Below are positions 9,355-17,340 of a stretch of 64,000 nucleotides of DNA, piece by piece. Positions within the stretch are counted from its first letter, which is position 1, and every line of letters begins with the position of its first letter. Below the pieces are notes generated by a model, which made no database searches, was not told the DNA's origin, and saw nothing but the letters and a program-made list of their open reading frames with translations. Location: contig JAZNDW010000011.1 in NCBI GenBank assembly GCA_045588245.1, positions 1-64,000 of the forward strand. The letters run 5' to 3'. The translations under genes and the position numbers were made by a program. Source of the stretch: DTU064 sp045588245. GTDB lineage: Bacteria; Bacillota; Clostridia; Oscillospirales; CAG-272.

Positions 9355-9383
9355 ATTATAACATCACTTTCAAAATAATGCAA
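9355..9383 (-). promoter_or_regulatory. metG operon promoter
   Basis: TTGCAT (9383..9378), a 17-base spacer and a perfect TATAAT (9360..9355) lie on the minus strand. Its position argues for the GTG start at 9280. Confidence 0.75.
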
Positions 9384-9534
9384 GGTTTTGGCGTGAATTT
9401 CACGGATTTTTAACCTTAAAACGGCTGTTTTTTCATGATTTTCAAGGCTTTTTCCACCACCGATGCTCCAAAACGAGCTTTCAGCTCACCTTTCCGACGC
9501 AGTATCCCCCCCGGAGTCAACCGTTGTGCTTCCT

Positions 9535-10473
9535 TTATTTATAATAGTCCGTTGCATCAAAAAATGACACTCTCGCACCTCTTCGTGCGACGGTGATCTT
9601 CACCGCCGCCCCCTCATCCGTAACCTCGCCCGTCGGTGCCTTCGTCACACGGCAAAACTGATACCGCACCTCATCTTCCGAAACCTCCACAGAGGTAACC
9701 TCCGCATCGGCGATACCTGCGCGACGCAAAAACTCCGTCGCCGCTTCGCGGCACTCACGGTCGCTTTTTGGCTCCGCGTCACCGATGCGGTAGCACCACA
9801 TCCGCAAGAGTTTGCCGCCCATACGCGTTATATCAACGGCGGCATTTTCACAGACGTATGAATACACAAGCGGAAAACTGTGGTTTTCTGCCGCAGTCAA
9901 AGATGCACCTCCGCCAATAAACCGTCTTGCCGCCGCGTGCGCCTTGGTCTCTCTCACCTCCGAGCATTCTTTCAGCTCGTCCCAGCCATTACCGTCACTC
10001 GCCGTCGTCCTCTGACGGATTCCGACCGTCTCATCAGCCGTCATAACAGCGGCTTTTATGACGGCGGCATCGTAATCCGCAGCGTTTGCATCAAGCACCG
10101 CACGCAAATGTACGCACAGCTCAGACGGAACCGCCCCCGACAAAAGCAGATCGCGCAAAGCCTCACTCCCCTGCGGCTTCTCCTCCGCAAACAATAAATA
10201 CCGTGACATCGACTCGCCCGCACCGCGAAGTGCCGCCGCCCTCGTCGCATCGTCCCCGTCAGTCTGCCCGATCGCCTCGCATAAAGATAAATATGCCTCA
10301 TACCGTGCCGCCGCACGCGCCAACGAATACTCCTCCGCCACTGAAACCGTGTATAAATACATTCCGTAAACCGCGCCGAGCGACAAAAGAGTTATCGTAA
10401 CCGTCAACGCAAGAATCGACTTTACGATCGGATGTGTTTTATATTTTTTCTTTTTTTCGTAATATCTTTTCAT
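9535..10473 (-). CDS. YpeB-like (PepSY-type) membrane protein
   Basis: The 312-residue protein has a short basic N-terminus and one membrane segment (about 17-42), followed by an external domain. The middle part (ARRFIGGGASLTAAENHSF) and the C-terminal PepSY-like part (GGKLLRMWCYRIGD, then REAATEFLRRAGI and a final beta-rich stretch) resemble YpeB, the partner needed for SleB assembly in spores. It is shorter than Bacillus YpeB (about 450). A SleB-like hydrolase lies 3 kb downstream on the same strand, beyond metG and tatD, which agrees with a functional link. The assignment rests on pattern memory and is tentative. Confidence 0.5.
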   Translation of the reverse strand: MKRYYEKKKKYKTHPIVKSILALTVTITLLSLGAVYGMYLYTVSVAEEYSLARAAARYEAYLSLCEAIGQTDGDDATRAAALRGAGESMSRYLLFAEEKPQGSEALRDLLLSGAVPSELCVHLRAVLDANAADYDAAVIKAAVMTADETVGIRQRTTASDGNGWDELKECSEVRETKAHAAARRFIGGGASLTAAENHSFPLVYSYVCENAAVDITRMGGKLLRMWCYRIGDAEPKSDRECREAATEFLRRAGIADAEVTSVEVSEDEVRYQFCRVTKAPTGEVTDEGAAVKITVARRGARVSFFDATDYYK

Positions 10474-10530
10474 ATTAATAATTTACCGTGATCTATTTGA
10501 ACTTAAACGATGAAAATAATGTATTTTCCT

Positions 10531-10559
10531 TTTACACGGCGGCAAATACGTGATATAAT
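10531..10559 (+). promoter_or_regulatory. mtaB promoter
   Basis: TTTACA (10531-10536), a 17-base spacer and TATAAT (10554-10559) precede mtaB by about 40 bases. Confidence 0.7.
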
Positions 10560-10600
10560 ACGATAAAAGCAAAACAATCCACAGTAGGTACGGTATATAT

Positions 10601-11914
10601 ATGAATCATCCCACCGCCGCAGTCATAACTCTCGGCTGCAAGGTCAACCAATACGAAAGCGAAGCCGTCACAGAACGGCTCGCCTCTCTCGGCTTTTCGG
10701 TACTCTCCGCCGAGGAACCCTGCGACGTTTATATAGTCAACACCTGCACCGTTACCGCAGAGGCTGACAGAAAAAGCAGACAAACGCTTCGCCGAGCCCG
10801 CCGACGCAATCCCGATGCCGCCGTCATCGTTATAGGCTGTTCTGCGGAAAACGATCCGCACGCGCTGTCAAAGATCGACGGGGTCACATACGTCATCGGC
10901 AACAAAAGCAAACTTCGCGCCGCCGACGTTGCACTTGAAATCATCAAAAACGGTGCGCCCGCATCACCCGTCATTCTCGCAGACAAAGATATGCACTCTG
11001 TCCGCGAGATCGAAAAAATGTCCATAACGAAAGCTCCGCGCACCCGCGCCTACGTCAAGATCTGCGACGGCTGTGACGGAAAATGCTCGTACTGCATAAT
11101 CCCCTCCGTACGCGGCTCTGTGCGCTCGCGCCCGATCGCCGAGATCGAAGAAGAAGTAAAAACTCTCGTCCGCGGCGGCTGCCGCGAAGTCGTGCTCACG
11201 GGAATTGAAACCGCCTCCTTCGGACACGACACGAAAGAAACACTCCCGGAACTGCTTGACGCACTTCTCAAAACGGACGGATTGCATCGGATCCGCATGG
11301 GCTCACTTGAGCCGACCGTCATGCGCCCCGAATTTATCAGGACCGTCGCGCAGTCGGAGCGTATCGTGCCGCATTTCCACCTTTCGCTTCAAAGCGGATG
11401 CTCGCGTACTCTCGCCGCGATGCGCCGCAAATATAACGCCAAAATGGCTATGGAAAAGCTCGACGCTCTCCGCGCCGCCATTCCCGATGTTATGTTCACA
11501 ACAGACATAATCGTCGGCTTCCCCGGCGAAACGGACGAGGATTTTGAAGAAACGCTCGATTTTGTCAGACACGCAAGATTCTTGTCGATGCACGTGTTCC
11601 AATATTCAAAGCGTCGCGGCACCCCCGCCGCCGAGATGAAGGATCAGATCCCCGAAGACAAAAAGCACGAACGCTCCGCGCGTCTTATCGCACTCGGACA
11701 GGAAATAACAAATTCCGTCGTCACCGATTACATCGCACGTACACCCGAGGCGGATGTGCTCTTCGAATCCGACATCGGTGGCGAGCACGCAGGACACACC
11801 GCCAACTTCGTTGAGGTACGCACGCCGCTGGCAGGCGTTCGTCCGGGCGAGATCCGCCGTGTCCGCTTCTGCGGCGTAAAAGACGGGGTTGCCCTCGGCA
11901 CCGTCATCGGATGA
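10601..11914 (+). CDS. mtaB: tRNA t6A37 methylthiotransferase MtaB
   Basis: This radical-SAM enzyme adds a methylthio group to t6A at position 37 of ANN-decoding tRNAs. The 437-residue protein has the N-terminal UPF0004 domain (ITLGCKVNQYESE, VNTCTVTAEAD, IGCSAEN, each with a cluster cysteine). It then has the radical-SAM C-x3-C-x2-C motif (CDGKCSYC), the EVVLTGIE strand and a TRAM-like C-terminus. The GCKVNQYE signature separates MtaB (YqeV) from MiaB. The MFS gene starts 43 bases downstream and may be co-transcribed. Confidence 0.93.
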   Translation: MNHPTAAVITLGCKVNQYESEAVTERLASLGFSVLSAEEPCDVYIVNTCTVTAEADRKSRQTLRRARRRNPDAAVIVIGCSAENDPHALSKIDGVTYVIGNKSKLRAADVALEIIKNGAPASPVILADKDMHSVREIEKMSITKAPRTRAYVKICDGCDGKCSYCIIPSVRGSVRSRPIAEIEEEVKTLVRGGCREVVLTGIETASFGHDTKETLPELLDALLKTDGLHRIRMGSLEPTVMRPEFIRTVAQSERIVPHFHLSLQSGCSRTLAAMRRKYNAKMAMEKLDALRAAIPDVMFTTDIIVGFPGETDEDFEETLDFVRHARFLSMHVFQYSKRRGTPAAEMKDQIPEDKKHERSARLIALGQEITNSVVTDYIARTPEADVLFESDIGGEHAGHTANFVEVRTPLAGVRPGEIRRVRFCGVKDGVALGTVIG

Positions 11915-11957
11915 ATAGACCCGTATATTAAATAAGGAAGATTTTTTCTCTACCTCC

Positions 11958-13160
11958 ATGAAATTTACATACAAAACCACGATATACGCTTGCTTTCTTG
12001 GCTACATCGTGCAAGCCATAATCAACAATTTCCTACCGCTTCTTTTCATCAATTTTCACACCGTCTACGACATTCCCCTGTCCGAGATAACGATGCTCGT
12101 ATCGATCAATTTCGCCGTACAGCTTTTGGTCGACTTGTGCGCGATACGGATAGTTGACAAGATCGGCTACCGCACCTCCGCTGCTTTCGCACACATTTTC
12201 GCCGCGCTCGGACTGTTTTTGCTGACGGTATTGCCCGAAATCACCCCCACTCCGTTTACGGGCATCCTCATCTCCGTCATCGTTTACGCCGTCGGCGGAG
12301 GACTGCTTGAGGTCATCGTCAGTCCCATCGTCGAAAGCTGTCCGTCCGACAACAAAGAAAAAACGATGAGCCTGCTCCACTCATTTTACTGTTGGGGACA
12401 CGTCGGCGTCGTTGTACTCTCTACATTTTTCTTCACCGTATTCGGCATTGAAAATTGGCACATCCTCGCTTACGTTTGGGTACTCGTTCCGCTGTGCAAC
12501 GTTTTTATCTTCGCCAAAACCCCTATAGCACACCTTATCAAGGACGATGAAAAAGGAATGTCGCTCCGCGAGCTTTTCTGCAGCCGTGTATTCTGGCTCT
12601 TTATGCTTATGATGCTGTGCGCAGGCGCAAGCGAGCAGGCAGTTTCACAGTGGGCGTCCGCATTTGCCGAGATGGGTCTCGGCATCAGCAAAGCGGCGGG
12701 AGACCTCGCAGGTCCGCTCGCGTTTGCAACGCTTATGGGTATCGCCCGCGTATTCTACGGCAAATACGGCGACAAAATCGACCTTGACCGATTTATGACG
12801 GCAAGCTCAGCACTTGCTGTTCTATCATATCTGCTCACGTCTCTCTCTCCTTCGCCGATTTTTTCTCTTTTCGGATGCGCCCTGTCGGGTCTCGCCGTCG
12901 GTATCATGTGGCCTGGCACCTTTTCAAAGGCCTCCGCGTCAATGCGGCTCGGCGGCACCGCTATGTTCGCGCTACTCGCCCTCGCGGGCGACCTTGGCTG
13001 CTCGTTCGGTCCCGCCGTCGTCGGATACGTTTCATCGATCAGAGGCGATGACCTGAAGCTCGGCATACTCGCCGCCGTCATTTTCCCTGCTGTGCTCACA
13101 CTTTGTCTCATCTTCGGCAAAAAACGCACCGACAGCCGAAAGCCTGACTTTTTCTCTTGA
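11958..13160 (+). CDS. MFS transporter
   Basis: This 400-residue protein has about twelve hydrophobic segments of the major facilitator superfamily. The layout resembles fucose/glucose permease-like (FGHS) carriers, with an N-terminal YACFLGYIVQAIINNFLPLL helix and a VYAVGGGLLEVIVSPIVE loop. No motif settles the substrate. The only start is the ATG at 11958, with AAGGA rather far upstream, so expression may depend on translation of mtaB. A perfect promoter overlaps its 3' end (13159-13187), so transcription of what follows is separate. It is not next to the fucosidase island. Confidence 0.75.
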   Translation: MKFTYKTTIYACFLGYIVQAIINNFLPLLFINFHTVYDIPLSEITMLVSINFAVQLLVDLCAIRIVDKIGYRTSAAFAHIFAALGLFLLTVLPEITPTPFTGILISVIVYAVGGGLLEVIVSPIVESCPSDNKEKTMSLLHSFYCWGHVGVVVLSTFFFTVFGIENWHILAYVWVLVPLCNVFIFAKTPIAHLIKDDEKGMSLRELFCSRVFWLFMLMMLCAGASEQAVSQWASAFAEMGLGISKAAGDLAGPLAFATLMGIARVFYGKYGDKIDLDRFMTASSALAVLSYLLTSLSPSPIFSLFGCALSGLAVGIMWPGTFSKASASMRLGGTAMFALLALAGDLGCSFGPAVVGYVSSIRGDDLKLGILAAVIFPAVLTLCLIFGKKRTDSRKPDFFS

Positions 13161-13187
13161 CATATCCTATACCGAGGAATATAATAA
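13159..13187 (+). promoter_or_regulatory. Perfect consensus sigma-A promoter of the attenuator leader
   Basis: TTGACA (13159-13164), a 17-base spacer and TATAAT (13182-13187) match the sigma-A consensus at all twelve positions. The promoter overlaps the stop codon of the MFS gene. The transcript would start near 13194 and run about 200 bases to the terminator at 13352-13394. Confidence 0.85.
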
Positions 13188-13222
13188 ATCCAATCAATCA
13201 TCACAGAAAGAGTAAAAAGACA

Positions 13223-13324
13223 ATGTTACGTAACGCCGTAAAATTCAATAACGTCGTGCGCTGGTCCGTCCCTGCTATGTATTACAGCAACGGGCTTACA
13301 TTGTCATACCCTGATATAAATTAA
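13223..13324 (+). CDS. 33-residue leader peptide (upstream ORF)
   Basis: A small ORF lies inside the leader. It begins MLRNAVKFNNVVRWSVPAMY and ends LSYPDIN. The ATG is preceded by AAAGAG (13207-13212) at a spacing of ten, which is a modest ribosome site. The coding region contains the proposed antiterminator strand (13293-13305), and its stop (13322-13324) falls in the 5' arm of hairpin B. Ribosome position on this ORF could therefore decide which structure forms. I do not recognise the peptide. Conservation of the peptide in relatives would be needed to prove it is translated. Confidence 0.5.
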   Translation: MLRNAVKFNNVVRWSVPAMYYSNGLTLSYPDIN

Positions 13325-13351
13325 CCACCATAATTTATATTTACAAAAACG

Positions 13352-13394
13352 ACAGTGCAAGCCAAAACAAACCGTTTTGCTTGCACTGTTTTTA
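13352..13394 (+). terminator. Attenuator terminator before the methyltransferase
   Basis: ACAGTGCAAG pairs with CTTGCACTGT, and an inner CAAAAC pairs with GTTTTG around a 5-base loop, with one bulged C. Five T residues follow. It ends about 7 bases before the AAAGGAGG site of the next gene. Confidence 0.8.
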
Positions 13395-13413
13395 TATTAT
13401 AAAGGAGGTTATT

Positions 13414-14202
13414 ATGAACGCATTCGATTACCTGAACGAGTACTACAACACCTACGACGAGGACGGCCGCCTCAACACGAAATACGGCATGATCGAATAT
13501 CTCACAACGATGCGTTATATCGAAAAATATCTTTTCGACGGCGCACGCATTTTAGAGATCGGTGCCGGCACGGGACGGTACAGCCACGCGCTCGCACGCA
13601 TGGGCTACACCGTCGACGCCGTCGAGCTGATACCGCACAATATTGACTTGTTCCGTCAAAACACCGCCGACGGCGAAAACGTCACGATAACGGAGGGCAA
13701 CGCGACCGACCTGTCTGCCTTTGAAAGCGGCAAATACGACGTCACGCTTCTGCTCGGTCCGATGTATCATCTGTTCACGGAGGCGGATAAAGTCGCCGCA
13801 CTCTCCGAGGCCGTCAGAGTTACGAAAAAAGGCGGCGTCATTTTCGTCGCGTACTGCATGGAGGACCCGTCGATCGTTCAGTACGGATTCATCCGCGGAG
13901 GACTCCCGAGCCTTATCGAAAAAAGGATCCTCGACCTTGAAACGTTCAAGGCGTCGTCACGTCCCGACGATCTGTTCGTGCTACACCGCAAATCCGAGAT
14001 CGAAGAGTTACGTTCACGATTCAACGTAACGCACCTGCATCTCGTCGCAACTGACGGCTACGCAAATCACATGCGTCCTACCTTTGCTGAAATGGACGAC
14101 TTCACCTACGAGATCTATCTCAAATATCACTTTGCCACCTGCGAACGGCAGGATCTTATCGGAATGTCCAACCACTCGCTCGATATTTTCAGAAAGGACT
14201 GA
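13414..14202 (+). CDS. Class I SAM-dependent methyltransferase
   Basis: This is a 262-residue Rossmann-fold methyltransferase. Motif I is ILEIGAGTGRYSHALA (about 46-61). An acidic residue after VDAVEL should bind the ribose of SAM, and YDVTLLLGPMYHL is the motif IV region. The substrate cannot be read from the sequence. The ATG at 13414 follows AAAGGAGG; the earlier in-frame ATG at 13381 lies inside the terminator hairpin and is rejected. The gene is preceded by a long structured leader and followed after four bases by a GNAT acetyltransferase. The pair could modify a drug or the ribosome, but this is inference from the leader. Confidence 0.85.
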   Translation: MNAFDYLNEYYNTYDEDGRLNTKYGMIEYLTTMRYIEKYLFDGARILEIGAGTGRYSHALARMGYTVDAVELIPHNIDLFRQNTADGENVTITEGNATDLSAFESGKYDVTLLLGPMYHLFTEADKVAALSEAVRVTKKGGVIFVAYCMEDPSIVQYGFIRGGLPSLIEKRILDLETFKASSRPDDLFVLHRKSEIEELRSRFNVTHLHLVATDGYANHMRPTFAEMDDFTYEIYLKYHFATCERQDLIGMSNHSLDIFRKD

Positions 14203-14206
14203 TACT

Positions 14207-14770
14207 ATGCTAAACCATATAGGTACACAAACGATAAACACCGAACGGCTCACTCTCCGCCGCTTCACTCCCGATGACGCTGTGGCGATGTTCAATAATT
14301 GGGCAAACGATGAAGACGTTTGCCGATATCTCACGTGGGAGCCGCACGGCGACGTGAAGGTTACAAAACAACTCCTTGACGTATGGTGCACCGCCTATAA
14401 CGAACCGAACTACTATAACTGGGTGATCGAATTCGACAGCGCCCCGATCGGCAACATCTCAATCGTCTTTGTCAGCGATAAACACGAATACGCCTGCATC
14501 GGCTACTGCATCGGGAAGGCGTGGTGGGGACGCGGCATCACGACAGAGGCGGCAAGCGCCGTTATAGAATATATGTTCAAAGACGTCGGTGTCAATCGCA
14601 TCGAAATATCCCACGCAACGAAAAATCCCGCGTCGGGCAGAGTCGCACAAAAGTGCGGACTCTACTGCGAGGGAACGAAGCGCCAGTATTTCAAATCAAA
14701 AAGCGGCGATTTTTTTGACATCGCTTTCTATTCGATCCTGCGTGACGAATGGACGTCCGCAACAAAATAA
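14207..14770 (+). CDS. GNAT family N-acetyltransferase
   Basis: This 187-residue acetyltransferase is of the RimJ/RimL type. The N-terminus ERLTLRRFTPDDA is typical. The acetyl-CoA-binding stretch is around IGYCIGKAWWGRGITTEAASAVIEY, followed by the family's VNRIEISHATKNPASGRVAQKCG. The start (14207) lies four bases after the methyltransferase stop, with AAAGGA upstream. Members acetylate ribosomal protein N-termini, amines or antibiotics; the target is not shown here. Confidence 0.88.
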   Translation: MLNHIGTQTINTERLTLRRFTPDDAVAMFNNWANDEDVCRYLTWEPHGDVKVTKQLLDVWCTAYNEPNYYNWVIEFDSAPIGNISIVFVSDKHEYACIGYCIGKAWWGRGITTEAASAVIEYMFKDVGVNRIEISHATKNPASGRVAQKCGLYCEGTKRQYFKSKSGDFFDIAFYSILRDEWTSATK

Positions 14771-14777
14771 GCAAAAA

Positions 14778-14810
14778 ATCCGCCGCAGGTACAAAACCTG
14801 CGGCGGATGT
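14778..14810. terminator. Bidirectional terminator between GNAT gene and ftsZ
   Basis: A 13-bp GC-rich stem, ATCCGCCGCAGGT/ACCTGCGGCGGAT, with a 5-base loop has T-rich tails on both strands. It serves the GNAT gene and the convergent ftsZ. Confidence 0.9.
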
Positions 14811-14825
14811 GTTTTTATTCTTTTA

Positions 14826-16115
14826 TCAGAAGCGTCTGCCGTTGTTGTTATTTCTCGTCTTCTTGAGAATGCTCATAAGATCGTCGAAATCATCATCGGA
14901 AAGCGTGTCGTCAGCTTCGCCTACTTCGTAGTCGGAGGAAACGTTTGCAGGCTCGGAAGCCTCTTCTTCCTTAACTTTGCGTGCAGGTTTTACCTGTTCG
15001 GCATAAATGTCGTCAGCTCCGCCGAAAAAATCGTCTTCTTCCTCTTTAACGGGCTGAGGCTTTTTCGGTGCGGGAGCAGGAGCGGGTTCGGGCTTTGCAG
15101 CCGACTTTGCCTGACCGAATGTGGAAACGGGAGCAACATGACGCTGTACGCGGGAGTCGTCCTTCTTTGCGAAACCGGTCGCAATGATCGTAACCTTCAT
15201 CTTATCTTCAAGGCTGGAATCAATGTTAGCACCCCAAATGATATTTGCATCGGGATGAGCCTCAGCGGATACCATTGTGGACGCCTGAATAACTTCGTCA
15301 AGACCCATATCGGGAGAACCGGAGATGCTGACGAGGATACCGGTTGCGCCGGAGATAGAGGTCTCAAGCAGCGGAGAGGAGATAGCAGCCTTCGCGGCGA
15401 TCTCTGCTCTGTCCTTGCCCGTACCTTCGCCTACGCCCATGTGAGCAAGACCTGCATCCATCATGATGGAGGAAACGTCAGCAAAGTCGAGGTTGATGAG
15501 TCCGGGAACGTTGATAAGCTCGTAGATGCTCTGTACACCGTGGCGAAGCATATCGTCTGCAATCTCAAATGCGTTAATGAGTGTGATTCTTGCGTCGGAT
15601 ACCTGAGCGAGTCTTTCGTTGGGGATAACAACGAGAGAATCTACGTAAGAGCTGAGGTTGTCAATACCTGCTTCAGCCTGCGCCATTCTGCGTCTGCCTT
15701 CAAAAGCAAAAGGCTTACTTACAACGCCGACGGTGAGAATACCCATTTCTTTCGCTGCGCGAGCAACTACGGGAGCAGCTCCCGTGCCTGTGCCGCCGCC
15801 CATACCTGCGGTGATAAATACCATATCAGCGCCGTTGATAGCGTTTTTGATTTCTTCAAGGCTTTCTTCAGCCGCACGTGCACCGATCTCGGGGTTAGCG
15901 CCCGCGCCGTGTCCCTTTGTGATCTTTTCGCCTATCGGAATTTTATTTGTTGCGCTGGAGTGTAAAAGCGCCTGCTTGTCTGTGTTAACACAGATAAATT
16001 CAACACCTCTGATAGAGGAGATCATTCTGTTAACAGCGTTTCCGCCGCCGCCGCCGACGCCTACGACTTTAATATTTACGCCACTTTCAAAGTTATCGTC
16101 AAGTTCAAATGCCAT
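14826..16115 (-). CDS. ftsZ: Cell division GTPase FtsZ
   Basis: This tubulin-like GTPase polymerises into the Z ring at midcell. The 429-residue protein has the T1 loop GVGGGGGNAVNRM (19-31) and the tubulin signature GGGTGTGAAP (106-115), plus the T7-region residues. From about residue 320 there is a variable acidic and Pro-rich linker. It ends in a conserved-tail-like DDFDDLMSILKK and a basic tip, the region that binds FtsA/SepF-type partners. It lies downstream of ftsQ and has its own promoter. No ftsA is in the cluster. Confidence 0.99.
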   Translation of the reverse strand: MAFELDDNFESGVNIKVVGVGGGGGNAVNRMISSIRGVEFICVNTDKQALLHSSATNKIPIGEKITKGHGAGANPEIGARAAEESLEEIKNAINGADMVFITAGMGGGTGTGAAPVVARAAKEMGILTVGVVSKPFAFEGRRRMAQAEAGIDNLSSYVDSLVVIPNERLAQVSDARITLINAFEIADDMLRHGVQSIYELINVPGLINLDFADVSSIMMDAGLAHMGVGEGTGKDRAEIAAKAAISSPLLETSISGATGILVSISGSPDMGLDEVIQASTMVSAEAHPDANIIWGANIDSSLEDKMKVTIIATGFAKKDDSRVQRHVAPVSTFGQAKSAAKPEPAPAPAPKKPQPVKEEEDDFFGGADDIYAEQVKPARKVKEEEASEPANVSSDYEVGEADDTLSDDDFDDLMSILKKTRNNNNGRRF

Positions 16116-16224
16116 TTCTTTTTTCCTTTCCGCCGCCGCAACTGGTGCGAGGGCATTAAAAATCTTATGTTTGGCGATTGCCTTATAAGACGCTCGCCTA
16201 TTACTAACCGGTATTATTACTTAT

Positions 16225-16253
16225 ATAATAAATGATTTTAACTTATTTTGCAA
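16225..16253 (-). promoter_or_regulatory. ftsZ promoter
   Basis: TTGCAA (16253..16248), a 17-base spacer and TATTAT (16230..16225) would give ftsZ a leader of about 100 bases. The 231-base gap between ftsQ and ftsZ holds this promoter and no other gene. Confidence 0.65.
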
Positions 16254-16346
16254 TACTTTTTTTATATTTTTATTCGATATTTCGTTATTTTTCAGCATTT
16301 TACAGCCATTTTATGTGTTTTATCGCGAGTTTTTGCGTTTTTTGCA

Positions 16347-17336
16347 TCAGTCTAAATCCACTTGATTGTCTATAATCACGCTTGGACTGTTGATGTTGTC
16401 AAGGTATATCGTACCTTTGTTGCCTGTAGCAAAGACTTCATCCTTCATCATTTCAAAAGCGATCGTCAGCTTTAGGTCGATGTCGTTTATGTCACCGATC
16501 AACAGCTTATATCTGCCGCCGTAGGATATTGAAATATCGAATCTGTCACTTATATCAAGGACCGTCGTTCCCTCACGCATCGTCGGTCCCGCAATTGCAG
16601 ACACCGCCTTTGACGCAACCTCAAACATATCGTCGCGGAACTCGATCAGCTGCCCTGCCAAAGCACTTTTCACATCGGGCAGACGCAGTTTGATATAGTC
16701 GCCCGTCGGCTCCGTCTCCGTGATCTCAAGCACACGCAGCTCTGCCGATATGAGCGCATACTGACCGTGTATCTCGGAAACGAACACCGCTTGTTCCTCG
16801 ATAAGCTCAATGGTCACCGTGTTTGGCAACGTCTTTCTGACGTCAACGCTTTTCACATAGGGGAAATATTTCACCACCGCATCGCGGATCTCAGCCTCAT
16901 TTATACTCGGTGAAAGCAGCTTGTCCCCGACGGCAATTCCGCTGACGGCGATTATATCTGCATGATCGTATCTCTCCGTCCCCGTAACCGTGATTGTCCC
17001 CACAACGAGAACGTACGAATAAAGAACGTATCCCACGAGAAGCAAAACGGCTATCGCCGTCGCAGTAAACGCATACGTTAAGCGTCTGCGTTTATTTTCG
17101 ACGCGTCTGTTGTGCTTTGTTGCCACAGACACATTATGTGCAAACGCCGTTTCAGACTGGCGACGTGCACTGTTTGAGCGCACCGATTCGATCAGCTTCG
17201 GCAAAAGTTTTTTTTGATCTTCTTCACTTTTTTTGTAAAATTTCGTAATTTTTTTCAAGCGCTCCAACGCCCTCGACTCACGCGCCGTCAGCCGAACAGA
17301 ATCAGAGTCTCTTTCGTTTTCTTCCGTCATTGACAC
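16347..17336 (-). CDS. ftsQ: Cell division protein FtsQ/DivIB
   Basis: This bitopic divisome protein links FtsL and its partners to the septal synthase. The protein has a charged cytoplasmic part of about 87 residues, one membrane helix (about 88-110), a POTRA domain (about 113-185, beginning TITVTGTERYDHADII) and a beta-rich end. The start is either a GTG at 17336 or an ATG at 17330, only a few bases from the murG stop. Its place between murG and ftsZ is the standard one for DivIB in Firmicutes. The family diverges strongly, so identity rests on architecture plus position. Confidence 0.88.
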   Translation of the reverse strand: MSMTEENERDSDSVRLTARESRALERLKKITKFYKKSEEDQKKLLPKLIESVRSNSARRQSETAFAHNVSVATKHNRRVENKRRRLTYAFTATAIAVLLLVGYVLYSYVLVVGTITVTGTERYDHADIIAVSGIAVGDKLLSPSINEAEIRDAVVKYFPYVKSVDVRKTLPNTVTIELIEEQAVFVSEIHGQYALISAELRVLEITETEPTGDYIKLRLPDVKSALAGQLIEFRDDMFEVASKAVSAIAGPTMREGTTVLDISDRFDISISYGGRYKLLIGDINDIDLKLTIAFEMMKDEVFATGNKGTIYLDNINSPSVIIDNQVDLD

Positions 17337-17340
17337 TTCT

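Larger units (their letters stand above)
13194..13394 (+). promoter_or_regulatory. Candidate attenuator/riboswitch leader upstream of methyltransferase
   Basis: The leader holds hairpin A (CCGT/ACGG and TGCT/AGCA, 13266-13293), hairpin B (a perfect 10-bp stem, 13314-13323 with 13331-13340) and an intrinsic terminator (13352-13394). The segment 13293-13305 (GGCTTACATTGTC) can pair with the 5' arm of the terminator (13351-13363, GACAGTGCAAGCC) over 13 positions, with one A-C mismatch and one U-G wobble. That pairing would break the terminator. The ribosome-binding site of the methyltransferase follows the terminator directly. The geometry is that of a transcription attenuator; what triggers it is inference. 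Confidence 0.6.

Noticed and set aside
7622..9361. 579-codon open frame antisense to metG
   Set aside because: It is a shadow of metG with no recognisable domain.
13194..13394. 6S RNA or SRP RNA
   Set aside because: There is no long-range pairing of 5' and 3' ends as in 6S RNA and no SRP tetraloop motif; the leader geometry fits attenuation better.
13381..13413. Earlier in-frame ATG for the methyltransferase
   Set aside because: It lies inside the terminator hairpin and upstream of the AAAGGAGG site; the start at 13414 fits.
14589..15965. 458-codon open frame antisense to ftsZ
   Set aside because: It overlaps the GNAT gene end and ftsZ; the sequence has no family features.
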